A stretch of 64,000 nucleotides of DNA from Desulfosporosinus orientis DSM 765. Its GTDB lineage: Bacteria; Bacillota; Desulfitobacteriia; Desulfitobacteriales; Desulfitobacteriaceae. Shown piece after piece: positions 53,957-62,366 of this stretch (position 1 is its first letter; each line of letters opens with the position of its first letter). The position numbers and the translations under genes are program-made. Under the pieces are notes generated by a model. That model saw nothing but the letters and a program-made list of their open reading frames with translations, had not been told where the DNA came from and did not search any database. The stretch lies in the NCBI RefSeq assembly GCF_000235605.1, contig NC_016584.1:422001-486000 (forward strand). Direction: 5' to 3'.

Positions 53957-54006
53957 TAGTTATGTCGGGAAGTCAAGGAAGAATTATCCGGCTAGAAATG
54001 TCAGTC

Positions 54007-54045
54007 AAAACCCTTTACAGATGTTCTGTAAAGGGTTTTTCTTTC
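54007..54045 (+). terminator. Terminator of riboswitch 3
   Basis: AAAACCCTTTACAG pairs with CTGTAAAGGGTTTT around five bases and is followed by a T-rich tract. Confidence 0.9.
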
Positions 54046-54066
54046 TCTTGTAAGGAGGAATGACTG

Positions 54067-54249
54067 ATGAAGTATTCAGGAAGCATTCCGGAGATGGAAC
54101 GATACAAGCAAAGATTGTATGAAGAGCGTGAAGAAATCTTGAAAAAGATCTCTGGAAAGAAAGACAAGGAAAAACATGTTCAATGGATAGTGAGACTTAT
54201 GGATATCGAAGACGAACTGGAGGAATTGGCTTATCAGCAAAAAAAATAA
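54067..54249 (+). CDS. Small charged helical protein, 60 residues
   Basis: The ATG at 54067 follows AAGGAGGAATG. The product is rich in Glu, Lys and Arg and has heptad-like spacing, so it is probably a helical coiled coil. Its end (VRLMDIEDELEELAYQQKK) is strongly acidic then basic. I do not recognise it. It is the first gene after B12 riboswitch 3 and lies 34 bases before a methyltransferase gene, so both should be B12-repressed. Confidence 0.55.
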   Translation: MKYSGSIPEMERYKQRLYEEREEILKKISGKKDKEKHVQWIVRLMDIEDELEELAYQQKK

Positions 54250-54283
54250 TATAGATAGAATAGTAATTGAGGAGAGAAAGAAA

Positions 54284-55033
54284 ATGTTAGAAAGCAGTAA
54301 TGAAAATTTATGGTCAACTCAAGATGAAGGTTATCAAGATACTAAACAAAAGGAAATGACTTTGCCCTATACGAGAAAAGGGGCATGGGAGTCACTGTTG
54401 ACTAAATACGTTGGTTGTGGAGAGAATCTTCAGATCTTAGATGTTGAAAGCGACGAGGCTCTTTTAGCTATTATACTTGCAGGACTAAATCATTCGGTTA
54501 CCGCGGTAAACAGGAGTCAAGCTATGTTGGATCAAACTCGACTCAAAATCCAGGCAGCTGGAAAAAGCATAGACTATCTTAAAGCAGAAGCTCATGCACT
54601 AGCTTTGCCCGATGAGAGTGTTGACGTGATTGTATCCAAAAATGCTGTAGGGCTCTTTCCCAATCCAACGGAAGTGTATAAGGAATGGTTTAGAGTTTTG
54701 AAGCCATCTGGGAAGGCATTGGTTTTCGATGCTAATTGGTATCTGCGTTTTAATAACCCCAAATTTCAGCTGCAATGTGATAAATATCGCCTGCTTGCAG
54801 TCAAAAAGGGCTATCAAGATACCCTTATGTCTGTTGAGCAAGTCAATGATCCAGTTGCTGCTACAATCCCATTGTCTTTTAAAAGACGGCCGCTCTGGGA
54901 TCACCGTGCTTTTCGACATTGTGGCTTTCAGCAGATTGAGGTAGAGGAAAATATCTATAAATTAGTTTTGGATGACCCGGAACAAACATTGTATTATTCA
55001 ACCCCTATGTTTGCCATTTGTGCTACCAAATGA
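54284..55033 (+). CDS. Class I SAM-dependent methyltransferase, B12-regulated
   Basis: The 249-residue protein has the class I methyltransferase fold: motif I region LQILDVESDEALLAIILA, motif II/III near VTAVNRSQAML, KAEAHALALPDESVDVIVSKNAVGLFPNP as the motif IV-V part, and EWFRVLKPSGKALVFDA. Motif I lacks the usual GxGxG (VESDEA instead of VGCGTG), as in some metalloid or corrinoid-related relatives. Its substrate is unknown. Control by cobalamin riboswitch 3 links it to B12 or methyl metabolism. Confidence 0.8.
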   Translation: MLESSNENLWSTQDEGYQDTKQKEMTLPYTRKGAWESLLTKYVGCGENLQILDVESDEALLAIILAGLNHSVTAVNRSQAMLDQTRLKIQAAGKSIDYLKAEAHALALPDESVDVIVSKNAVGLFPNPTEVYKEWFRVLKPSGKALVFDANWYLRFNNPKFQLQCDKYRLLAVKKGYQDTLMSVEQVNDPVAATIPLSFKRRPLWDHRAFRHCGFQQIEVEENIYKLVLDDPEQTLYYSTPMFAICATK

Positions 55034-55058
55034 CATCAGGAACAGCAGCGTTCAAGCA

Positions 55059-55097
55059 AAAGCCCTGAAACAGCTTAATAGTTTCAGGGCTTTCCTT
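55059..55097 (+). terminator. Terminator after the B12-regulated methyltransferase
   Basis: AAAGCCCTGAAAC pairs with GTTTCAGGGCTTT around a 9-base loop, followed by CCTTTT. Confidence 0.8.
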
Positions 55098-55129
55098 TTC
55101 GTATTTTGAGTTTGGCGGCTGCCTGCGCT

Positions 55130-55942
55130 TTAGACCTTCCAATAGAGCCAGGCCGTCTTTGTTTGAACTCTTTCTGTTATAAGTCCTTTAATGGCAATTT
55201 GTTGGAGATAGTTCTTTATTAAAGTGCTTTTTTCAAGTTCCTTTTCTGTTTCCAAGAGGGTTTCATAATAAGAACAAGCTTCGTCAAGGGTTCGGGTGTG
55301 CTCTCGGTCGGTATCAATGTAAGTAATACTAGGGTAATATCCTTTGAGCCATAAGATATTAAAAATACTATAAATGGTATTTCTGTAAAATCGTTTTTCC
55401 TTAATATTAAGTACTATTCGAAGAACATCCTGGACAGAATCATGGCGATCAACAAAGTTAGACAAAAAGCAGTAACCTTTGCTGGCAGCGATCATTTTTT
55501 CCAGTGTTAGAGGATCATGAATTCCAGGACTGTTAATAGCGGTAACCAGATCAAACTTCTTTTTCCAGTCATACTCTTCCAAATCAACCTCATCCCAATT
55601 TGCGTTTTTAAAGGAAACATTGGTGAGGCTAGCAGTTTCAGCATTACTAACAGCATAGCCTAACATATTTTCCGAGATGTCGATACCTATGGCTTCTTTG
55701 GACCGTTTGGCAAATTCAACCGCAAACTTGCCGGGACCGCAGCCAATATCCAAAACACTGCTGTTTTTTGTAAGCAGATTGTTGAATGATAGATATTCGA
55801 CAATTTTACGGATACGTTCGTCGGTATGACCTTGAGAAGCTGACTTATTAAACTCATCCGCCCTGTTATCCCAGAAGGATTGAGCGGATGCTTTGGGAGA
55901 TTTACCATCACTCCAAAGACGAGCGAAATCGTTTACCTCCAT
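55130..55942 (-). CDS. Class I SAM-dependent methyltransferase
   Basis: The ATG at 55942 is preceded by a GGGTGGT site and lies 3 bases after the FmdE stop codon; GTG codons just upstream overlap that gene. The 270-residue protein has a standard motif I, VLDIGCGPGKFAVEFA, a motif II EAIGIDISENML, and a helical C-terminal half with basic and aromatic residues. Together with the FmdE-type gene it forms an operon. This pair recurs in Desulfitobacterium-like genomes, but the substrate is unknown. Confidence 0.82.
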   Translation of the reverse strand: MEVNDFARLWSDGKSPKASAQSFWDNRADEFNKSASQGHTDERIRKIVEYLSFNNLLTKNSSVLDIGCGPGKFAVEFAKRSKEAIGIDISENMLGYAVSNAETASLTNVSFKNANWDEVDLEEYDWKKKFDLVTAINSPGIHDPLTLEKMIAASKGYCFLSNFVDRHDSVQDVLRIVLNIKEKRFYRNTIYSIFNILWLKGYYPSITYIDTDREHTRTLDEACSYYETLLETEKELEKSTLIKNYLQQIAIKGLITERVQTKTAWLYWKV

Positions 55943-55944
55943 GC

Positions 55945-56475
55945 TCACCACCCTCTTGAGTAGTCTTTAAAGCAATCCAGGCAAACTTTTTTTCCGTCGT
56001 TGATTCGAATCTTATGTTCCGGAGCCCCTTCTCCACAATGTTCACAGATGATGGTAGTAAAGATTTTGGCCTTTTCCGGCAAGTCAAAGGTGGGTTCTGA
56101 AAAATTAAAGAGCTCATCAATGGGAGAACTGAGAATGTAGTCTTGACGCTGCTGACGATCCATTGTATCGTTTAAGGGTTTTATGACCATTCTTAATTTT
56201 TCTCCGTTAGACCTGTTGAAAAAACTGTAAGCAATTTTCCCGGTACCTTTATAGAGAAGGTTTCCTTTGCCAAAGGTGCAGCCCGTAAGTACCTGTATGG
56301 CATCCACTCCGCAGGCATCATTTTCAGTGACACAGACTATTTCTTCATCGGCAGAAAAGCGGATGCCCATTTTTCTGATGGCTGCTTCGCAAGCTTTAAA
56401 ACCGATAGCCAGTCCGGGACACTCATGACCATGAAATTCTGCAACTCTTTCCCAGGGGGTTTTTTCTCTGCACAT
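55945..56475 (-). CDS. FmdE family protein with C-terminal zinc ribbon
   Basis: The 176-residue protein matches the FmdE family: WERVAEFHGHECPGLAIGFKA with the conserved H-x-H and Cys, ENDACGVDAIQVLTGCTFGKGNL, and a C-terminal zinc ribbon ICEHCGEG with VCLDCFKDY. FmdE genes accompany molybdenum or tungsten formylmethanofuran dehydrogenase in methanogens, and bacterial copies are linked to metal handling. No such enzyme is here. Its leader contains paired repeats and a terminator-like hairpin. Confidence 0.85.
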   Translation of the reverse strand: MCREKTPWERVAEFHGHECPGLAIGFKACEAAIRKMGIRFSADEEIVCVTENDACGVDAIQVLTGCTFGKGNLLYKGTGKIAYSFFNRSNGEKLRMVIKPLNDTMDRQQRQDYILSSPIDELFNFSEPTFDLPEKAKIFTTIICEHCGEGAPEHKIRINDGKKVCLDCFKDYSRGW

Positions 56476-56507
56476 AGATTAAATCCTCCTTATTGTTAGT
56501 AAAAATC

Positions 56508-56575
56508 AAAAAAAGACCAAAGAAAAACTGACCTTTTAAAAGTCAAACCTCCATGGTCTTTGCAAACCTTCATGG
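56508..56575 (-). promoter_or_regulatory. FmdE leader: direct repeats and attenuator-like hairpin
   Basis: Two 13-base copies, CAAACCTCCATGG (56544-56556) and CAAACCTTCATGG (56563-56575) on the plus strand, lie 19 bases apart. On the minus strand AAAGACC within this unit can pair with GGTCTTT, which is followed by a T run, enclosing a second small hairpin. This suggests a metal- or ligand-dependent attenuator or a pair of operator sites. I could not match it to a known riboswitch class. Confidence 0.45.
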
Positions 56576-56782
56576 CCTGCTGCTTATATTATCTCAATTC
56601 TACAACTATTTATGAATTCCTGCCAAAGAGATTATGTAGTTATCAATAAAATTATGGCAGTTCGTTGGGAATAAAAATTACTTAAGGAATAAACTTGAAA
56701 ACCACTATAGATAAAGAAGGAGTTTTTGGGTTTTTGTAGAAACTAGAGATAATTATCTAATGAAAGATTAATACGAGAGCAA

Positions 56783-56973
56783 TGAGTATACTTTCTCAAG
56801 GGAAAGTATTGAAAAGGAAAGTCAGTTAAGCTGACGCGGTCCCGCCACTGTGATAGTGAGCGGTCTTACAAAGATGTCACTGGGTAACCGGGAAGACGTA
56901 AGGCTGCGATGAACTTAAGCCAGGAGATCTGCTCATTGCAACTACACGGGAACCTACGGTAGATAGGGAAGGT
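56783..56973 (+). promoter_or_regulatory. Cobalamin riboswitch 4 (first of a tandem pair)
   Basis: The core matches riboswitch 3 closely: GAAAAGGAAAGTCAGTT, GCTGACGCGGTCCCGCCACTG, TGTCACTGGGTAACCGGGAAG, GATGAACTTAAGCCAGGAGA, and AACCTACGGTAGATAGGGAAGG. It is followed by its own terminator and then by a second riboswitch, with no gene between. Confidence 0.94.
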
Positions 56974-57024
56974 GGCGTTAATGTCCGGAAATCATTGATC
57001 ATTATCCGGTTAACGGAATGAGAC

Positions 57025-57056
57025 AACCCCTCTACAGATCCCTGTAGAGGGGTTTC
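57025..57056 (+). terminator. Terminator of riboswitch 4
   Basis: AACCCCTCTACAG pairs with CTGTAGAGGGGTT, with a four-base loop and a short T tail. Confidence 0.85.
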
Positions 57057-57107
57057 TGCATGAAAGTAATCATTTTAAACTTTATAACAATTTATAATTT
57101 ATAGATT

Positions 57108-57300
57108 CAGGTATCGAGCATGAGTGCTCGATTTAAAAGGAAGCAGGTGTGATTCCTGCACGGTCCCGCCGCTGTAATGGAGAGATGGTTCGTGGATGCC
57201 ACTGGTTTGATCTGGGAAGGCGCGAAACATTGATGACACAGAGTCAGAAGACCTACCTGTTTTTATACACCCAACTGCCTACGAGTGATAGGGGAGGTGT
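57108..57300 (+). promoter_or_regulatory. Cobalamin riboswitch 5 (second of the tandem pair)
   Basis: The aptamer resembles riboswitch 1 more than 3 and 4: AAAAGGAAGCAGGTGTG, CCTGCACGGTCCCGCCGCTGTAA, ATGCCACTGGTTTGATCTGG, ATTGATGACACAGAGTCAGAAG, and P13 with CCTACGAGTGATAGGGGAGG. It lies directly upstream of the surface protein gene. Confidence 0.94.
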
Positions 57301-57342
57301 GAAAATGCCCACTGGATAATTATATTGTTAACAGTGCTTTTT

Positions 57343-57374
57343 GCCTCTCGCCAATTTGGTTGAGAGGCTTTTTA
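57343..57374 (+). terminator. Terminator of riboswitch 5
   Basis: GCCTCTC and GAGAGGC close a stem with inner CCA/TGG pairing, followed by five T. It stands 65 bases before the surface protein start. Confidence 0.85.
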
Positions 57375-57438
57375 AGTTCTGAGTTTGAAGATTTAAGAAG
57401 TAACTAGGATCAGTGAGGAAGAGGAGAATGAAAATTAG

Positions 57439-60400
57439 ATGAAAAGAGAATTGCGCAAACTACAGACTTGGTTTTTAACACTGGTAATGCTGGTGGTCGT
57501 GTTGATACCATTGCCTTTTACTAAAGCCGTTTACGGGGATGCAAGTGAGGGCTCCTATGCAGAGGCCCTGACGAGAGTTGTGGATTATTATGGAAGCAAT
57601 AGTTATACTGCCGCAGGGACCTGGTGGGATAGAGTAGGTCTTTGGGGGGCAGGAGATACCCATAAGACCTCTTGGGATGAAAGTACTACCAGTTTATATG
57701 GAAATATTTTGGGGATGCTAGCCAAAGGGGCAGATCCCCGTGATGCTTTGGGCGGGCTGAATCTTGTTGAAGAGCTGGAAGTCGGCCAGGACAGCAATTC
57801 AGGTGCTTTTCCGGGTGCTTATGGAGATTCGTCAAGCGACCAGACCTGGGCTATGGTAGCCTTGGATGCTGCAAAAGGAGAATATGACGAAGGAAAGGCA
57901 GTCACCAATTTGCTGAGCTATCAGAATGCCGATGGAGGGTTTGGTTATTCTGTGGACTACAATGACAGCGATCCCGATCAATCGGGGATGGCTTTGCTGG
58001 CCTTGGCCAATCACCGGACGGTCGCGGGGGTGGAAGAAGCCATTGAGAATGTGAAGAATTATCTGAAGGGAATTCAAGAAGATTCAGGAGGATTTGCTTC
58101 CTGGGGAACAGTAAATGCCAACAGTATAGCCACGGTCATATCCGGTTTAGTTGCAGTGGGAGAAGACCCTCTGGGAGCAGACTGGCAAAAGAACGGGCAT
58201 ACCATGCTGGAGGATTTGCTGACTTTTCAGCTGGAAAACGGGTCCTTTAAATCGCCCTATAGTTCGGGCGGCTCGGATGCCATGGCTACCTACCAAGCTT
58301 TGATTGCCTTAGGAGATTTAAAAGCTCACGAATCCGTCTGGCAGAGGTTAGAGACAAATGCTCCTCTGGAAAATAAGGATAGTGTCATAAACCCGGTGAC
58401 GGTTGTTTTTGACAAAAACCCTGATCATCAAGCTGATGTAGAAATAGCTATGTCACTAAATGGAAATAATCTTACGAGTATCACAACCGACGGTGCGATT
58501 GCCCTGACCAATGGGAGCGACTATTCAGTATCCCTCGACAGCAGCGGCGTAACCATTGCCAAAGAATATTTGGCTGAACAAGAGACAGGTAGATTAACTC
58601 TGAACTTTGTCTTTAGCTCCGGCAGTCCCCAGAGTTTACAGATAACTATTGAAGATACCTCAGAGGAAGGCGGAGGTTCCATCCAGCCAGACGAAGGGCA
58701 AATCACGTTCAAAGTCGTGGGAAGGAACAAAAAAACCATTTTCCCATCCACAAAAGTTACTCTGGAAGAGGGGGATACTCCCTACTCCGTTTTAGTCAGA
58801 ATGATCGGGCGCAATCAAGTTGCTGTGAGCGGTTCGGGCTCATCCATTTATGTTACTGGGATTAAGGGGACAGAGGCAGGCGATGACGGGCCAACCAGCG
58901 GCTGGATGTTTTCCATCAATGGAGAGTACCCTAGAGTTGGTTCCGGGTCAATAACCCTTTCCGATGGAGATATTGTAGCTTGGCGATATACTACGAATTT
59001 AGGAGAAGATATCGGAGACTCCAACAGCGGAACAGAACAAGTAACTAAACCCATCCTTGATCCCGAATTGCCGACAGAAACAAAGCCTGCCAACGGATCG
59101 TACAGGCAAAGAAATCAGAACCTATTAGACCAGTTAATGAATGCCACTGCCGCTCAATTAGCTCAGGCCAGCTTTGGTGAAAATATATCGGCCATTAGCC
59201 CGACCAGCGGGGAAGCGTCCGTTCTGCGGGCAGAGGACGGGGTTCAGCTGACGGTACCGGCTGGAGCACTCGGCAGCCAGAGCGGACCTCTTAGGTTCAG
59301 TATTGAAATGGGTGGAGTCACGACTCCCCCTGCGGCAGACACGGGAGCTTTAATCTTAAATCCCCTTAAGTATCAGCGCCAGTTTAGAGTTGCAGATGCT
59401 GAAGGAAATGCACAAGAAGGCTCTATAGAGTTTGATGTCCCTGTTTTGATCAGCTTCCCTGTGGAGGCAGAAGATCTGCCCGAGGGAATTACCACGCAGC
59501 AACTGGCTGTGTATTGGTGGAATCAGGACAGAGAAGACTGGATCAAACTTGGCGGAGTCTATGACTCAGGGACCAATACCCTTACGGTGCCTACCTATCA
59601 TTTCTCCACCTATGCTGTCATGGCCGATGTTTCCGGGATGCCTAAGCGTTTGGCCGGCTCCGACTGCTTTCAAACCGCTAATGCAGTGGCTGAGCAAGGC
59701 TGGAAAGCCGGAGCAGACAATGTCGTAGTGGTTAATGCCTATGCCTTTTCCGATGCCTTAGCGGCCGTGCCCCTGGCATTTAAGCTCAATGCCCCCATTT
59801 TGTTAACGGAAAGGAACACCCTTACGACTGTAACTAGAGAGGAACTGGAGAAACTTGTACCTAAAAAGATTACCCTTATTGGCGGAACTGCTGTCATTTC
59901 CTCAGAGATCCAAGCAGACCTGGAAGATACCTGGGGAGCCGGCAATGTCCTGCGCATTGGCGGGGCAGATAGTTTCAGCACGGCTGCTCTCATTGCCTCG
60001 AAGTTGGGCACCACAGGCAAAGCAATCCTTGCCAACAATGGCCCTGACTGCTATGCGGATACTTTGGCAATATCCGGTTACGCTGCTTACCAGGGTATTC
60101 CTATTCTCTTTACAAGAGAAACGGCGCTGCCTGATGTGACGGCCCAAGCCTTGGCAGCTCAAAAAGTCAGTTCCACTATTGTAGTGGGCGGCAGTTATGT
60201 CATCCCTCCGGCAATCATGGACAAATTGCCGGGAGCTGAGCGTTATGCAGGAAAAGACCGTTATGCCACGGCGACAGCCATAGCTCGGGATCTTAACTTT
60301 AACAGATCCAGGGTCTATGTTGTGACAGGTCTTAATTTTGCCGATGCCTTAACTGCAGGGAACTTGGCGGGCCACTCTTTGTCCCCCCTGATTATGGTAG

Positions 60401-61461
60401 ATACGACCGTGCCGGATACGACTTCGGCTTTCCTGAAGGACTACCGTGAAACCATAGGGGAGCTGGTAGTTGTAGGAGGAGAGGGAATAATCAGAGCTGA
60501 TCAGGAGAATGACATCAGAGCCATGCTTCCCAACTTAGACCCATCCCAGAGCACGGTTTCCCGGCAGCAAGCAGCGGAGATCATTGACGATGTGACGGCT
60601 TGGGAAAAAGCCTATATCGAAGCAGCCTTTGCAGAGAAGCGTCCCGGTGAAATCGTCGATCCCACTGTTTATAACTGGCCGACTGTCGCTTTGGGGCAGC
60701 TGGAACGTTATGAAGGCCTGTCTCAGTATCTCGAGGAAAACGAAAAGTATATTGACCAGAACTGGAACTTACTAACCAGGAAAGTGACTGATTTGGCCAG
60801 GATAAGCCTGGCAGTCGCCGCAGCCCAAGGAGATCCCCGCAATTTTGCCGGGAAAGATCTAATTGCTGAGCTGGCCAATTATCCCAATATTGAAGTACAG
60901 GGAACCAACGGCCCTATATATTCGCTGATTGCTCTGAACAGCTCCGCTTATGAGCTGCCGGCTGACGCTCAATGGACGAGGGAGAAATTATTGCAGCTTA
61001 TTGTAAGCAAGCAGTTGACCGACGGCGGGTTTTCCCTGGACGGAACAGGCCAGAGTGATCCGGACCTAACCGCCATGGCCCTCCAGGCTTTAGAACCTTA
61101 TTACACAGAGGAATACCCGGAGGTGCAGGCCGTTGTGGATAAGGCCTTAACTTGCTTGGCAGGATTGCAGAACTCTGAAGGGAAATTTACATCCGCGGGT
61201 GCTGTAGGCAGCGAAAGCATAAGTCAAACTATCATTGCCTTATCCGCCTTGGGAATCGACAGTGATACCGATCCCAGGTTCGTTAAAAATAACCGTACCT
61301 TGCTCAGCTCTCTTCTGGAATTCAGGTCCGGGGACGGAGGCTTCAAACATCTTCTCAGCGGAGAATCGGATAAAACGGCTTCCGAGCAGGCCTTGCTCGC
61401 TCTAACCGCTTATGAACGATATAAAGACGGCAAAGGTTCGTTATATAACTTTAAGCCTTGA
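57439..61461 (+). CDS. B12-regulated surface protein: toroid, DUF4430, CWB2 anchor
   Basis: The 1340-residue protein has a signal peptide (about 1-30). Residues 40-305 form an alpha/alpha toroid of prenyltransferase/terpene-cyclase type with repeated Q-x-x-x-GGF-type turns (QNADGGFGY, QEDSGGFASWG). Then come an X2-like Ig domain (about 318-408), a DUF4430 domain (about 420-525; SGWMFSINGEYP, WRYTTNLGEDIG), a ZU5-like beta domain (about 590-730), three cell-wall-binding CWB2 repeats (about 733-1020), and a second toroid-like segment (about 1050-1335; QLTDGGFSLDG, QNSEGKFTS, RSGDGGFKH). Toroid plus DUF4430 is the intrinsic factor/transcobalamin layout, so I infer cobalamin capture at the wall. 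Two tandem B12 riboswitches control it. Confidence 0.85.
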   Translation: MKRELRKLQTWFLTLVMLVVVLIPLPFTKAVYGDASEGSYAEALTRVVDYYGSNSYTAAGTWWDRVGLWGAGDTHKTSWDESTTSLYGNILGMLAKGADPRDALGGLNLVEELEVGQDSNSGAFPGAYGDSSSDQTWAMVALDAAKGEYDEGKAVTNLLSYQNADGGFGYSVDYNDSDPDQSGMALLALANHRTVAGVEEAIENVKNYLKGIQEDSGGFASWGTVNANSIATVISGLVAVGEDPLGADWQKNGHTMLEDLLTFQLENGSFKSPYSSGGSDAMATYQALIALGDLKAHESVWQRLETNAPLENKDSVINPVTVVFDKNPDHQADVEIAMSLNGNNLTSITTDGAIALTNGSDYSVSLDSSGVTIAKEYLAEQETGRLTLNFVFSSGSPQSLQITIEDTSEEGGGSIQPDEGQITFKVVGRNKKTIFPSTKVTLEEGDTPYSVLVRMIGRNQVAVSGSGSSIYVTGIKGTEAGDDGPTSGWMFSINGEYPRVGSGSITLSDGDIVAWRYTTNLGEDIGDSNSGTEQVTKPILDPELPTETKPANGSYRQRNQNLLDQLMNATAAQLAQASFGENISAISPTSGEASVLRAEDGVQLTVPAGALGSQSGPLRFSIEMGGVTTPPAADTGALILNPLKYQRQFRVADAEGNAQEGSIEFDVPVLISFPVEAEDLPEGITTQQLAVYWWNQDREDWIKLGGVYDSGTNTLTVPTYHFSTYAVMADVSGMPKRLAGSDCFQTANAVAEQGWKAGADNVVVVNAYAFSDALAAVPLAFKLNAPILLTERNTLTTVTREELEKLVPKKITLIGGTAVISSEIQADLEDTWGAGNVLRIGGADSFSTAALIASKLGTTGKAILANNGPDCYADTLAISGYAAYQGIPILFTRETALPDVTAQALAAQKVSSTIVVGGSYVIPPAIMDKLPGAERYAGKDRYATATAIARDLNFNRSRVYVVTGLNFADALTAGNLAGHSLSPLIMVDTTVPDTTSAFLKDYRETIGELVVVGGEGIIRADQENDIRAMLPNLDPSQSTVSRQQAAEIIDDVTAWEKAYIEAAFAEKRPGEIVDPTVYNWPTVALGQLERYEGLSQYLEENEKYIDQNWNLLTRKVTDLARISLAVAAAQGDPRNFAGKDLIAELANYPNIEVQGTNGPIYSLIALNSSAYELPADAQWTREKLLQLIVSKQLTDGGFSLDGTGQSDPDLTAMALQALEPYYTEEYPEVQAVVDKALTCLAGLQNSEGKFTSAGAVGSESISQTIIALSALGIDSDTDPRFVKNNRTLLSSLLEFRSGDGGFKHLLSGESDKTASEQALLALTAYERYKDGKGSLYNFKP

Positions 61462-61619
61462 GAAAGACTAAGGGTATCTCTCAAAGCTGAGACTGAAGGC
61501 TGAAGGAGGATCATTTAAATAAGATCGGGCTTGGATAATGAGGGTCTGTGTCAGGTTGATGACAGGCTTGGCAGGACTCTCATTGGCAAGCAGGTCTGGG
61601 TTAAGGAAGGGATATTGAA

Positions 61620-62279
61620 TTGAAGAAGTGGGTATGGTTTATAAGTATAGTTTTAGCCTTGACGGTTTTACTCTTGACAGGCTGTGGGGTCAATAAGGAT
61701 GATACCCCTCAGTCCGGTCCGAGACAAGAGGAAGAAGGCAAACAGGGCACACCCTCTCTGAGGAATTCGGAGAATCAAAACAACGCTGCAAACACCAAAA
61801 TATCAGAAACCGGCACCGGTCATGAAACGGAGCCGGTCGTGGCGGCTGCGGTACCACCGGTACCGGTTTCCGGTAAGCCGGAAACAAGCAGCCAGCAGGA
61901 AGTGACCATTGCCATTTATTGTTCCACAGCCGTAGCCAAGGGGATGAACAAAGAGGATACCTTTAAAGAAGTGGTGCCTTCCAGCGGAATTATCCTGTCT
62001 CCCACAAAGGTTTCGTTTAAAGATGGTGAAACGGTTTTTGATGTCTTGAAGCAGGTTGTTGAGGAAAAGAAGATTCAGATGCTGTATGAGGGATCGAAAG
62101 GAAATCCTTATATTAAAGGAATCAACAACCTCTATGAGTTTGACGGAGGCCCCTTAAGCGGTTGGATGTTCAGCGTCAATAAAGCTTATACAAATTACGG
62201 CTGCAGTCAAGTTAAACTGCATAAGGGAGACTTGATTGAATGGAAATATACCTGTGATATGGGCAGAGATTTACAGTAG
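61620..62279 (+). CDS. DUF4430 lipoprotein, candidate B12-binding
   Basis: A TTG start gives 219 residues. The signal peptide ends at the lipobox LLTGCG, and a low-complexity linker (about 22-95) leads to a single DUF4430 domain (about 96-219) with PLSGWMFSVNKAYTNYG and KGDLIEWKYTCDMGRDL. The domain is related to the beta domain of transcobalamin. It lies 158 bases after the surface protein and 87 bases before the ECF genes, and I infer that it hands the ligand to the ECF transporter. Confidence 0.82.
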   Translation: MKKWVWFISIVLALTVLLLTGCGVNKDDTPQSGPRQEEEGKQGTPSLRNSENQNNAANTKISETGTGHETEPVVAAAVPPVPVSGKPETSSQQEVTIAIYCSTAVAKGMNKEDTFKEVVPSSGIILSPTKVSFKDGETVFDVLKQVVEEKKIQMLYEGSKGNPYIKGINNLYEFDGGPLSGWMFSVNKAYTNYGCSQVKLHKGDLIEWKYTCDMGRDLQ

Positions 62280-62366
62280 CGGCGGTTTATCCCGGCTGCA
62301 GGAGCGGGCAGAAAAGCCTGAATCAGTATACCGGAAACGCCTGGCAAAGAGGGGAGGAGACCAGCC

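Noticed and set aside
49920-57374. Repeated GCGGTCCCGCCACTG-type sequences as a mobile repeat or CRISPR-like array
   Set aside because: Each copy is the conserved core of a cobalamin riboswitch with distinct flanks and its own terminator.
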